The notes under the pieces were generated by a model. It saw only the letters and a list, made by a program, of their open reading frames with translations. It had not been told where the DNA came from and made no database searches. The position numbers and the translations under genes are program-made. DNA of 64,000 nt, taken from NCBI RefSeq assembly GCF_047303175.1, contig NZ_CP138945.1; one strand, given 5' to 3'. The stretch is from Prochlorococcus_E sp000760215 (GTDB lineage: Bacteria > Cyanobacteriota > Cyanobacteriia > PCC-6307 > Cyanobiaceae). Of this stretch, positions 26,452-34,107 are shown in pieces (within the stretch, counting starts at the first letter, position 1; the number at the start of each line of letters is the position of its first letter).

Positions 26452-27630
26452 TTAAATTTCTTTTAGAACTCTCAAGAAAACCTTAGCTATTGAATCAATA
26501 TTTTCAAATGTAAAATGGGTAGGCAAGCGAAGATCGAAAACCTCTGATAAATATCTTTTAGTATTTGGTAGCTCAACATTATCTAAATTAAGAAATTTCC
26601 AGTTTTGATATAATCTTGCATTTGTATTATTTTCGCCTCCGAAGTAACTTATTGGAATACCGGATTTGTTTAAATCAAACTTTAATTTATTATACAAATT
26701 ATCTTTTATTTTTATACGCATTTGAACAGAGTCTCTTACAGGTCTAATTTGTATTTGATTCTTTGGAAAATCAATTGATTTATTAATAGAGAGTGCTTCT
26801 ACAAATTGAGTATAATTTCTATTTACATGCTTAATTCTTAACTCTATACCTTGTATCTGTGGAATAGCTAATGCTGCAACAATATTACTCATTCGAACAT
26901 TAAATACAGGTAATTTGTTTTTATATTTATCTGCAATATCTAGGTTTTTAGAAGAATGTAGAGTGTAGTTTGACTCGTATGATCCAGACATGAATACTGC
27001 CTTCCAAAACAAATCAGGATCATTAGTTACTAAAACACCGCCTTCTCCAGCATTAATAATTTTGTATGACTGTAAAGAATAAACTCCAGCCAATCCAAAG
27101 GTACCTGCATGTTTACCATTCCATGTAACACCTAAAGCATGAGCTGCATCTTCAATTAAACAAATAGAATGTCTTTTACAGATTCTCACAACTTCATCCA
27201 TATCACACAAATGGCCTCGCATATGAGATAAGAGAAGGTATTTAGCACCTGAGGAAATTATTTTCAATTCCAAATCGTCTAAATCAATAACATATTGTTT
27301 AGTAATATCTACAAGGATCGCTTCAGCACCACATTGAACAACTGCACTAGGTACTGCAGTAAAAGTAAATGCTGGGATAAGTACCTTTGACTTAGAGCTT
27401 ACGCCAACAGCTTTTAAAGCTAAAAAGATTGCATTAGTTGCAGATGAAACACCAAGTGCAAAATCTATATTTAAATACTCAGAGATGATCTTTTCAAAAA
27501 TATTTACAGGGCTCTCTTCGTCCTTATATTGATATCTAAATAGTTTTTTAGAGCTAATAACCTTTTGGATAGAGGGGTCTACCATTCCTACATCCAATTC
27601 AGCTTCCCAAGAAATCTTTTCTATTTTCAT
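26452..27630 (-). CDS. DegT/DnrJ/EryC1 PLP-dependent sugar aminotransferase
   Basis: A 392-residue aminotransferase. Seen: the substrate/cofactor region GVSSATNAIFLALKAVGV, the Asp in CLIEDAAHALGV, and the PLP-binding lysine in SLQSYKIINAGEGG. Such enzymes make amino sugars for surface polysaccharide from NDP-keto sugars. It is not adjacent to other sugar genes, but the surface cassette lies 6 kb away. Length and order are complete. Confidence 0.93.
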   Translation of the reverse strand: MKIEKISWEAELDVGMVDPSIQKVISSKKLFRYQYKDEESPVNIFEKIISEYLNIDFALGVSSATNAIFLALKAVGVSSKSKVLIPAFTFTAVPSAVVQCGAEAILVDITKQYVIDLDDLELKIISSGAKYLLLSHMRGHLCDMDEVVRICKRHSICLIEDAAHALGVTWNGKHAGTFGLAGVYSLQSYKIINAGEGGVLVTNDPDLFWKAVFMSGSYESNYTLHSSKNLDIADKYKNKLPVFNVRMSNIVAALAIPQIQGIELRIKHVNRNYTQFVEALSINKSIDFPKNQIQIRPVRDSVQMRIKIKDNLYNKLKFDLNKSGIPISYFGGENNTNARLYQNWKFLNLDNVELPNTKRYLSEVFDLRLPTHFTFENIDSIAKVFLRVLKEI

Positions 27631-27883
27631 AAATTAATACTATTATTAGTATTAATTTAGCTAAGAAGAAACTATATCTACAGAATTAGAAATAATTTAA
27701 TCATGATCTTATTATTTTTCTATATTTTAAAGCAATGCTAATTCATCCTTAACAAGAGTATTCAATAAAAAATAATCAAATTCAAACTGCAAAAAGGATA
27801 GTAAATATATTTATTAAAAGTTATTATTATAAAAAATTTATTAGTTATCTTGAAAATAAAATCATTTTGATATTCTTCATAGT

Positions 27884-28327
27884 TTATTCATTATTCCTAT
27901 GAGTTGCACATGGCATCCACAGATTTCCCATCTTATGTATACCTGAGCAGCCTAATTTTCGAGCCTCTATTTGAGCCCTCGCTCTAGAAGGATAGGCATA
28001 TATATTTTTTAATGATGAAGCACCAGGATCATCAATTGTTTGTTCAAGAGCTGCACTTTCTGGACTCCATACCTTAAGCCCCATAGTTGTAATTCCTGCT
28101 GAAAATATACCCATGCCTACAATAGAGGCATTCACAACGCCCATCGCTACTACCCCTAGAGATACAACTCCCATGGGCACAATCCCAATAGTAATAATTC
28201 CCATAGGAACAACTCCTATTGATACTATGCCAAGTGGAGCTATTCCAATGGCAACCTTTTTAGGTTTACTTCCACAATGACTAGGGGCTTCGGAATTATC
28301 CAGATCAGGGCTTTTTAGTGACGTCAT
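27884..28327 (-). CDS. Glycine-pentad repeat protein with DUF3721-like C-terminus
   Basis: A 147-residue protein in three parts. Residues 1-25 are polar. Residues about 27-85 form twelve five-residue repeats of the form [IML]-G-[IV]-[VI]-[PST] (for example IGVVP MGIIT IGIVP MGVVS). This is a very regular hydrophobic array that may be a beta-helix or membrane-embedded. Residues 108-147 (AQIEARKLGCSGIHKMGNLW, then MPCATH) match the C-terminal domain of the neighbouring DUF3721 lipoprotein. Function unknown. It is 13 nt downstream of that gene and co-directional. Confidence 0.8.
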   Translation of the reverse strand: MTSLKSPDLDNSEAPSHCGSKPKKVAIGIAPLGIVSIGVVPMGIITIGIVPMGVVSLGVVAMGVVNASIVGMGIFSAGITTMGLKVWSPESAALEQTIDDPGASSLKNIYAYPSRARAQIEARKLGCSGIHKMGNLWMPCATHRNNE

Positions 28328-28340
28328 TTGCGAACTTTAC

Positions 28341-28562
28341 CTAGTGGTTATGTGTATCGTGAATGGAATGATTTTCGCAAGGCATCCAGTGATCCCCCAT
28401 TTTATGAGAACCTTTGCAATCGAATCTTTTAGCGGCTTTCTCAGCTTCTTCCTTCGTATCAAAAAGAGCAGGAGTAGGACCTTGATTGGTATTAGTTGAA
28501 CAAGCTATTAAAACAAGCGCTATCCAAGAGAAAACAAGAAAAGATTTATTTGGTAAAAGCAT
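28341..28562 (-). CDS. DUF3721 domain lipoprotein
   Basis: A 73-residue protein with an N-terminal hydrophobic leader and lipobox LIAC near residue 21, so it is probably a lipoprotein. The mature part is the DUF3721 motif: FDTKEEAEKAAKRFDCKGSH followed by KMGDHWMPCENH, with two cysteines and several histidines that could bind metal (inference). The tail HSIHDTHNH adds more histidines. It is upstream of the pentad repeat gene. Confidence 0.85.
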   Translation of the reverse strand: MLLPNKSFLVFSWIALVLIACSTNTNQGPTPALFDTKEEAEKAAKRFDCKGSHKMGDHWMPCENHSIHDTHNH

Positions 28563-28681
28563 AATTATAGGAATCTTTAGTAAATTTACCTTTAAAAAGA
28601 CTTAAGAGGGGATAAAAAGACTAAAGGTTTTGTTTTACTTATATAGTCATAGGGATCATGCTAGCTTCACCTTAAAAGACA

Positions 28682-29032
28682 ATGATAGAAACTAAAACGA
28701 TCGCGTGGATAGGGGGAGGCTTGCTTGTCTTCTTCTTATTTGTGTTTGTTTATGTAATTCAAGTAAAAATTAAAGATTGGAATCAAGAAAAAATATCCCC
28801 ATTACCATTAGAAGGCTTTTTATCAATAACAAGTTACATAGCTTCATTGTCTGGACTGACAATTATGTTTACGGGTGTTCTGGAAACTTATACATTCTCT
28901 CCTTTAAATTCCTTAATAGCATCGCTAATTTTAGCTTTTACAACAGGTTGGCCAATGTGGGGTGTAGTGAAAGGCCTCTTAAAAGATGTTCAGTCAGGAG
29001 AATTAAAAGAAATTGTTCCTGGTAAATTCTAA
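28682..29032 (+). CDS. Membrane protein, two to three helices
   Basis: A 116-residue protein with hydrophobic segments near residues 8-28, 45-65 and 70-92 and a polar C-terminus (DVQSGELKEIVPGKF). No family recognised. It is divergent from the DUF3721 lipoprotein gene. Confidence 0.7.
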   Translation: MIETKTIAWIGGGLLVFFLFVFVYVIQVKIKDWNQEKISPLPLEGFLSITSYIASLSGLTIMFTGVLETYTFSPLNSLIASLILAFTTGWPMWGVVKGLLKDVQSGELKEIVPGKF

Positions 29033-29140
29033 ACTAATAAACATAGTCAAATTTTAATTTATTTACTTCTAACTATTAATTAATCCCTTACGCTCTATTC
29101 TTTAAATCTCAATAATAAGCTAGAAAAGGAGCCTTTAAAT

Positions 29141-29413
29141 TTAGGCTGGTTTGCTTACAGATTTTTTGGAGAACATATTTTCAAAATAAAGACGATTAAT
29201 TGACCTAGATTCAACTCCATTTTGTACAAGGAAACCAGCTAGAGCAGCTTGAATCAATCTGTATTGATCCCAATTAGGGTGAGCCTCTATAAACTTTTGC
29301 ATGGCCTCATTTATAGGCTCAGGAAGCTCAGTTAAAAAACTCACTAGGGAATCAGCATCGCAAGAATTCAAGTCTTTAGTACTTTCTGTGTTTTTGACCT
29401 CTTTAATAGTCAT
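29141..29413 (-). CDS. DUF2811 family protein
   Basis: A 90-residue protein containing ELPEPINEAMQKFIEAHPNW then DQYRLIQAALAGFLVQNGVESR, the DUF2811 signature found in cyanobacteria. The N-terminal 25 residues are polar and variable. Function unknown; the fold looks like a small helical DNA- or protein-binding module (inference). Confidence 0.88.
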   Translation of the reverse strand: MTIKEVKNTESTKDLNSCDADSLVSFLTELPEPINEAMQKFIEAHPNWDQYRLIQAALAGFLVQNGVESRSINRLYFENMFSKKSVSKPA

Positions 29414-29492
29414 CCTTTTATTTCTGAGAGAAACTCTACTTCCTCATATTTTCGATCTTTCGTCAAGCTTAATGAAGCTTATGTTCTAGCAT

Positions 29493-29509
29493 GATCTCAT
29501 AATGAGATC
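29493..29509. promoter_or_regulatory. Palindromic operator candidate
   Basis: GATCTCAT (29493-29500) and ATGAGATC (29502-29509) around one base. The dyad suits a dimeric repressor and lies 80 nt upstream of the DUF2811 start codon. Confidence 0.4.
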
Positions 29510-29594
29510 GATTGCCCTGCAATGGTTTCAAGCAATTTGCCTCTTTTCACTATCAATATGGTTTTAAAATTAAAAAAAGGCTAGTTTTACTCTT

Positions 29595-29658
29595 TTCTCC
29601 ACATAAGCCTTTGTTTAATAGAAACGTTATCCTTTAGCTGTGGATAGGGTGTGGAAAA
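29595..29658. promoter_or_regulatory. Cluster of three DnaA-box-like 9-mers
   Basis: TTCTCCACA at 29595-29603 (plus), TGTGGATAG at 29639-29647 and TGTGGAAAA at 29650-29658 (both minus). Each differs by one base from TTATCCACA; the third equals TTTTCCACA, which I recall as the Synechococcus elongatus DnaA box. Two boxes are two bases apart. Confidence 0.45.
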
Positions 29659-29891
29659 GTCCTCTTTTCGTAGGGGAAAAATAGAAAACCAGATCGATAA
29701 GAATAACTAATCTGAGGTATAAGAGTCTCTGTTGGTCTCATTAAATGTTTGCAAAAGGTTGCAAAGTAATATTTCTTTTAAATAAAGAGTTTCTGGCATG
29801 AAGGCTTTATTTACAGTAACTTTCGCCCTGTTTTCTTTATTAGTTCACCATTAAGATTAAAGTATGTATAAAGTCCTTTCTGGTAACCATA

Positions 29892-30581
29892 CTAGTCAAT
29901 TTCATTATTTTTCTTGAAGATTTTGTCAATAATTTGGCCGCCTGAAATAATCAAAGTCTCTACAGAAGGACTCAGTGCAGAGGTTGATTTTAATGAACTC
30001 TTTACAGCCTTTTTTGATTCTCTAGCTGTAATAGCATCTAATTCTGTAGTTCGTTCTTCTTCTGGTGCTTTGATTTCTTCAACTAATGAAGTCTCTTCAG
30101 TTGAATTTCCCATCGCTTCTATAACTGGCTCTTCTTCTGGTGCTTTGATTTCTTCAACTGATGAAGTCTCTTCAGTTGAATTTCCCATCGCTTCTATAAC
30201 TGGCTCTTCTTCTGGTGCTTTGATTTCTTCAACTGATGAAGTCTCTTCAGTTGAATTTCCCATCGCTTCTATAACTGGCTCTTCTTCTGGTGCTTTGATT
30301 TCTTCAACTGATGAAGTCTCTTGAATGGTGAATTTATTTTGTATTGATTGAGAATATGTTTTCTTTTTGTTTTCTTCCCATAATCTCTTTGCCTCTAAAG
30401 TCTTTAATTTTCTTTCTAATACCTTTTCTTCCCAATTGGTTGAGGGTTCTTCCTTTCTGCTCGTTTGGAAAATGTTTAGCAATACTTTAAGGTTCTTTTT
30501 TTTGAAAGTTCCTGTGATTTTTTTTACAAGAGAGTCTTCTTTATTAATTCCAACTTCTCCTTTACCTTGATGATTTTTCAT
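29892..30581 (-). CDS. Low-complexity acidic repeat protein
   Basis: A 229-residue soluble protein. The N-terminal 75 residues are basic and helical (ITGTFKKKNLKVLLNIF, LERKLKTLEAKRLWEENKKK). Then come three identical 25-residue repeats beginning ETSSVEEIKAPEEEPVIEAM and a fourth degenerate copy. The C-terminus (VETLIISGGQIIDKIFKK) returns to a basic helix. The repeats are Glu/Pro-rich and probably disordered. Function unknown; I recognise no domain. Confidence 0.7.
   Translation of the reverse strand: MKNHQGKGEVGINKEDSLVKKITGTFKKKNLKVLLNIFQTSRKEEPSTNWEEKVLERKLKTLEAKRLWEENKKKTYSQSIQNKFTIQETSSVEEIKAPEEEPVIEAMGNSTEETSSVEEIKAPEEEPVIEAMGNSTEETSSVEEIKAPEEEPVIEAMGNSTEETSLVEEIKAPEEERTTELDAITARESKKAVKSSLKSTSALSPSVETLIISGGQIIDKIFKKNNEID
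30088..30312. repeat. Three identical 75-nt tandem repeats
   Basis: Copies at 30088-30162, 30163-30237 and 30238-30312 are identical base for base, with a degenerate partial copy at about 30050-30087. The unit is 25 codons of the minus-strand gene, so expansion keeps frame. Identity at silent sites indicates very recent duplication or ongoing gene conversion. Confidence 0.95.
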
Positions 30582-30828
30582 TTTTTAAAATATTTACAGT
30601 TAATCTTAATAGATTGTTTGGAAAATGCTTCTAAAATATATAAGTAGTTTTTTGTTGAGGTTATAAACAAGCAAAGGGGCAAACTTGAACTTAAAGTTTT
30701 CAGATGATAATTAATGAAATTACATGAGATCAAGCTATATACTTTCTTTTAATTAAAATCAAGTTGAATTTAAAAGTTTTCTAGGCATTGCATAACAAAT
30801 ATCTCTACTTTTACAAGTTTCAATTTTA

Positions 30829-31563
30829 TTACCAGGATCTGTAAACAACTCGGCCCAAAAGCTCCCTTAATGCTTTTGAAGTGTTAAACAGTGATCCTGC
30901 CGTAGGCACCCAGTTCATAGGGTCTTTCCACTGTGAAAGTCTCAAGGTCTCTTTTGTTTTAAAATCAACTGGGAAAGGGTGAATCATTAAGCCTTGTCTC
31001 TCAAATAATTTTTTCGCTCTTTTCATATGAAATGCACTGGTTACAAGCAATATTTTAGGTGGCTTAGAGGATTGTCTGGTTGTGATAATCCTCCTTATAG
31101 CTATAGCTTCCTGTGCAGTGTTAGTAACTCTATTGGTAGTCAATATTGAATTTTCTGGAATACCTAAGCGTAATGCTTCATTAACATAGAGATTACTTTC
31201 TGAAAATGGAACAATTTGAAAAGGATTATAAGCACCCGTAAACAATAATTTTGAGGCTTTACCTTCTTTGAAGAGCTTTATACCCGCAAGAAACCTATCA
31301 GGGTCTATCCATTCTACTGTATTTGCAGTGGAAATTCCTGGCGGAGTAAATGCCCCGCCTCCACTAAGCACAACAATAATATCTGCAGTTGGAGCATCTT
31401 TCTCATTTATCCGTTGCCATGGATGCTCTACCCACAACCAAAGCAAATCAGCAATGATGCCTAGGCTAGAAGTCCACAGGATCAAGAAGGCCAGTTGAAT
31501 TGACCAATCAGCTCTTCTCCTAAGCCTTACTAAAATAAACAAAAGGCTTATCCCAAGAGGCAA
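30829..31563 (-). CDS. DUF218/YdcF-type membrane protein
   Basis: A 244-residue protein in the TTG-started version. An N-terminal hydrophobic region is followed by the DUF218 core: ADIIVVLSGGGAFTPPG, a middle LLFTGAYNPF, TNTAQEAIAIRRII and LLVTSAFHMKRAKKLFERQG. Relatives (SanA/ElyC/YdcF) act in envelope biogenesis. In-frame coding continues upstream of TTG 31563 to a TGA at about 31613-31615 as a hydrophobic stretch, with no ATG, GTG or TTG before it; the true start may be non-canonical. Confidence 0.85.
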   Translation of the reverse strand: MPLGISLLFILVRLRRRADWSIQLAFLILWTSSLGIIADLLWLWVEHPWQRINEKDAPTADIIVVLSGGGAFTPPGISTANTVEWIDPDRFLAGIKLFKEGKASKLLFTGAYNPFQIVPFSESNLYVNEALRLGIPENSILTTNRVTNTAQEAIAIRRIITTRQSSKPPKILLVTSAFHMKRAKKLFERQGLMIHPFPVDFKTKETLRLSQWKDPMNWVPTAGSLFNTSKALRELLGRVVYRSW

Positions 31564-31768
31564 TACAAATAGAGGTAATAATTTACTAAGTGTGAACGTG
31601 ACAATTAAAAATCAAGCTTTCACTATTCTACTAAGCTCTAGTTCTTTCTTGCCTAATCTTATTAAGAATTACGAAATATCTTTATTGTGAGATTAGATTA
31701 AACTCCTGCTATAGTGAAAATAGCGATCATCTAAATAATAAACTTACTAAAATTTATATAATTAATCA

Positions 31769-31906
31769 ATGAGTGTAAAAATGGAAAATGATTTAACGAT
31801 AAACTTGTTTGTCCCATTAGTTGGATTCGCTCCCCTTTTAATGTTTTTTGTTTTGAGAAATAAAAGCAAAGCAACTAAACGAAAGACTTGGTCAAGGTCT
31901 TTTTAG
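31769..31906 (+). CDS. 45-residue single-pass membrane protein
   Basis: ATG 31769 (alternative ATG 31781) gives MSVKMENDLTINLFVPLVG, a helix to about residue 33, and a very basic tail (KSKATKRKTWSRSF). The shape resembles small thylakoid subunits such as PsaI, but the sequence is not recognisably one of them. Confidence 0.65.
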   Translation: MSVKMENDLTINLFVPLVGFAPLLMFFVLRNKSKATKRKTWSRSF

Positions 31907-31931
31907 GAAATATAAAAAAGCATCAGACTTA

Positions 31932-32027
31932 CTACCTAAAAAAACTGATCCCCCAATAAATCGCAGCTATTATGACGCTAGCCGTATATAGATAGGCTAT
32001 AAGATTTCCCCATCCTTCTTTATTCAT
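31932..32027 (-). CDS. 31-residue single-pass membrane protein
   Basis: MNKEGWGNLIAYLYTASVII then a short helix ending in WGISFFR. One transmembrane helix, no other features. Its 3' end faces the 45-residue protein gene. Such minimal helices are common photosystem or b6f accessory subunits; no specific family assigned. Confidence 0.55.
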   Translation of the reverse strand: MNKEGWGNLIAYLYTASVIIAAIYWGISFFR

Positions 32028-32591
32028 AACTTTATTTGTTTGACTCTCATATTATCGCACTGTAATTGAAGCAATAATTTTTCAGTTAAATGCTAAGAGA
32101 TCTCTTAAAAAGAGGTTTTGATTGATATAGCTGATATAGCTATGCATGAACATAAGAGGCTTTCGCATTGAACTAGTTTGTTTTAAATCAATCGGAATTA
32201 TTCTGGTTTTGGTGGTTTAATATGATTGTATCTATTAGAAACATTAAATAGCCCCTTCTAGATAGCTATCCTTATACATATAGATTTTAACTACATCGCT
32301 AAGTTCTCCTCAAAGAAGCAACTAGGAAGGCTAAAAGGATTTATTCATGCTAATGCAACTAATTTCATTGAATCATGATGGTCTGCTAAACCAAGTTGAG
32401 GTTTGACTTTTTACAAAACCTAAAGATTCAATTTCATTACTTGTATCAGCATGAACAACAAAGCCATTGACAAGCTCCTATTATTATTTTTGTAGCAATG
32501 ACTACAGAAACGTTCAACTCGCTACATAGCGAGCCGCATTACGACTTAAGCCATGGAACGGGGACTTAGGTCAATTTTCGGAGTCTGAATG
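32028..32591. other. 564-nt region: leader of the DUF4278 gene plus unassigned sequence
   Basis: The right third (32498-32591) holds a 23-codon upstream ORF and a 6-bp hairpin before the DUF4278 gene. The left part has only very short frames, e.g. a 24-codon hydrophobic ATG frame within 32145-32220. No other supported gene. Confidence 0.4.
32498..32569 (+). promoter_or_regulatory. uORF and hairpin leader of the DUF4278 gene
   Basis: ATG 32498 opens a 23-codon frame (MTTETFNSLHSEPHYDLSHG...) ending TAG 32567-32569, 22 nt before the DUF4278 start. Inside it, CTCGCT (32518-32523) and AGCGAG (32528-32533) form a stem with a 4-nt loop. Base composition is visibly more GC-rich than the flanks. A role in regulated translation is inference. 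Confidence 0.4.
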
Positions 32592-32765
32592 ATGACTACT
32601 ACTCTTCTGTATCGCGGACATGATTATGTCCAAAGCAAAAAGCCAGTCCAAAAAACGTGCACTGAGCTAACTTACCGTCGCGAGCACTACAACACTTGTA
32701 GGGAATCAGCTAAAGCTGAAAGTCATACTTTACTCTCGTACAGGGGAAGAAAGTATTCCAAGTAA
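32592..32765 (+). CDS. DUF4278-like small protein
   Basis: A 57-residue basic protein with YRGHDYVQ near the start, LTYRREHYNTC in the middle and the end LLSYRGRKYSK; the repeated YRG..Y motif is the DUF4278 signature seen in cyanobacteria and cyanophages. Function unknown. It has a leader with a uORF and a strong terminator 10 nt downstream, making a self-contained unit. Confidence 0.75.
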   Translation: MTTTLLYRGHDYVQSKKPVQKTCTELTYRREHYNTCRESAKAESHTLLSYRGRKYSK

Positions 32766-32775
32766 GGTTGAAGCC

Positions 32776-32806
32776 AAAAGCCCCTTTATAAAAAAAGGGG
32801 CTTTTT
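32776..32806 (+). terminator. Strong intrinsic terminator after DUF4278 gene
   Basis: A 12-bp perfect stem AAAAGCCCCTTT (32776-32787) / AAAGGGGCTTTT (32794-32805) with a 6-nt loop and trailing T. Confidence 0.95.
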
Positions 32807-32936
32807 ACTAATTATTTTGCCTAATGCTTTTCGCAAAAATAACTTAAGTTAATGCAGTTGATTGATCTTTACAAAGAAAGGTCGTTTAAAAGCAGCTAAG
32901 AATGCTTGAATAAATTGATATTTTTGGATTAAGCAA

Positions 32937-34022
32937 GTGGCAGAAAGGAACTTGGCCTCAGATAAGAAAGCCGCTGCAGAGAAGAAAGCTGCTGCAGAAA
33001 AGAAAGCTGCTGCTGAAAAGAAAGCTGCTGCAGATAGAAAAGCTGCTGCAGAAAAGAAAGCTGCTGCAGATAGAAAAGCTGCTGCAGAAAAGAAAGCTGC
33101 TGCTGAAAAGAAAGCTGCTGCAGAGAAGAAAGCTGCTGCAGATAGAAAAGCTGCTGCAGAGAAGAAAGCTGCTGCAGAGAAGAAAGCTGCTGCAGATAAA
33201 AAAGCTGCTGCAGATAAAAAAGCTGCTGCAGAAAAGAAAGCTGCTGCAGAGAAGAAAGCTGCTGCAGATAGAAAAGCTGCTGCAGAAAAGAAAGCTGCTG
33301 CAGATAGAAAAGCTGCTGCAGAAAAGAAAGCCGCTGCAGAGAAGAAAGCTGCTGCAGATAGAAAAGCTGCTTCAGAAAAGAAAGCCGCTGCAGAAAAGAA
33401 AGCTGCTGCAGAAAAGAAAGCTGCTGCAGATAGAAAAGCTGCTTCAGAAAAGAAAGCCGCTGCAGAAAAGAAAGCTGCTGCAGAAAAGAAAGCTGCTGCA
33501 GATAGAAAAGCTGCTGCAGAAAAGAAAGCCGCTGCAGAGAAGAAAGCTGCTGCAGAAAAGAAAGCTGCTGCTGAAAAGAAAGCTGCTGCAGATAGACAAG
33601 CTGCTGCTGAAAAGAAAGCTGCTGCAGATAGACAAGCTGCTGCTGAAAAGAAAGCTGCTGCAGATAGACAAGCTGCTGCAGAAAAGAAAGCCGCTGCAGA
33701 GAAGAAAGCTGCTGCAGATAGAAAAGCCGCTGCAGAGAAGAAAGCCGCTGCAGAGAAGAAAGCTGCTGCAGATAGAAAAGCCGCTGCAGAGAAGAAAGCC
33801 GCTGCAGAGAAGAAAGCTGCTGCAACAAAACAACCTGCCTTACGGAATCAAACTGCCCAAGCGAAATCATCTATTACAGTTTCAGAGCGAAAGAGAAAGG
33901 AAAAGCAAGAGTTTTTAAAGGTTTCTATATATGTAGACACTGGCAAAATTCTTGGACTTGTTTCACTTGGGGTTGTTGCTTCAGCAGTCTTAATGGCAGC
34001 ATTGGCTTTTTTTATAAGTTAA
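32937..34022 (+). CDS. Ala/Lys/Glu hexapeptide-repeat protein with C-terminal membrane helix
   Basis: A 361-residue protein started at GTG 32937. Residues 1-11 (MAERNLASDKK) lead into 47 hexapeptides of AAAEKK, AAADRK, AAADKK, AASEKK or AAADRQ type (residues 12-293). The tail is about 68 residues and ends in one transmembrane helix. The repeat predicts one continuous charged alpha-helix of roughly 42 nm (282 x 0.15 nm), like domain II of TolA, but with the membrane segment at the C-terminus. Both opposite-strand frames are shadows. The tail matches the small membrane protein at 36854-36988. Function unknown; an extended spacer or scaffold on the cytoplasmic side is one option. Confidence 0.8.
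   Translation: MAERNLASDKKAAAEKKAAAEKKAAAEKKAAADRKAAAEKKAAADRKAAAEKKAAAEKKAAAEKKAAADRKAAAEKKAAAEKKAAADKKAAADKKAAAEKKAAAEKKAAADRKAAAEKKAAADRKAAAEKKAAAEKKAAADRKAASEKKAAAEKKAAAEKKAAADRKAASEKKAAAEKKAAAEKKAAADRKAAAEKKAAAEKKAAAEKKAAAEKKAAADRQAAAEKKAAADRQAAAEKKAAADRQAAAEKKAAAEKKAAADRKAAAEKKAAAEKKAAADRKAAAEKKAAAEKKAAATKQPALRNQTAQAKSSITVSERKRKEKQEFLKVSIYVDTGKILGLVSLGVVASAVLMAALAFFIS
32970..33815. repeat. 47 tandem 18-nt coding repeats
   Basis: Consecutive 18-nt units such as GCTGCTGCAGAAAAGAAA fill 846 nt. Variation is mainly GCT/GCC, GAA/GAG and the EKK-to-DRK/DRQ swap. Larger blocks also repeat: an AAADRK-AASEKK-AAAEKK-AAAEKK block occurs twice in a row (units 22-29) and an AAADRQ-AAAEKK pair three times (units 35-40), showing higher-order duplication. 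Confidence 0.97.
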
Positions 34023-34107
34023 CTTAAAAAGAATTACTTCAAATCAACCTTTTTCTATAGCTGATTATTTATCAAATGAATTCAATGAGCAATTGGGTGC
34101 TTGAATA

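Larger units (their letters stand above)
29414..29891. other. 480-nt gene-free region with palindrome and DnaA-box-like cluster
   Basis: No convincing ORF. It contains the near-perfect palindrome GATCTCAT-A-ATGAGATC (29493-29509) 80 nt upstream of the DUF2811 start. It also has three 9-mers close to the DnaA box within 64 nt (29595-29658). A short ATG frame at 29799 (18 codons, hydrophobic) was not accepted. Confidence 0.5.

Noticed and set aside
29799..29855. 18-codon hydrophobic ATG frame in the DnaA-box gap
   Set aside because: Too short, no ribosome site and no soluble part.
29914..30324. Plus-strand 136-codon Ser-rich repeat frame
   Set aside because: Shadow of the minus-strand repeat protein; it ends inside the repeats and lacks a ribosome site, while the minus-strand gene has unique termini.
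33444..33833. Minus-strand Cys/Ser/Phe repeat frame of 129 codons
   Set aside because: Another shadow of the same repeats in a different frame, with no unique sequence outside them.
32929..33870. Minus-strand 313-codon frame of Leu/Gln repeats
   Set aside because: It is the antisense shadow of the 18-nt repeat gene; the plus strand has a start, a unique tail and a homologous membrane segment.
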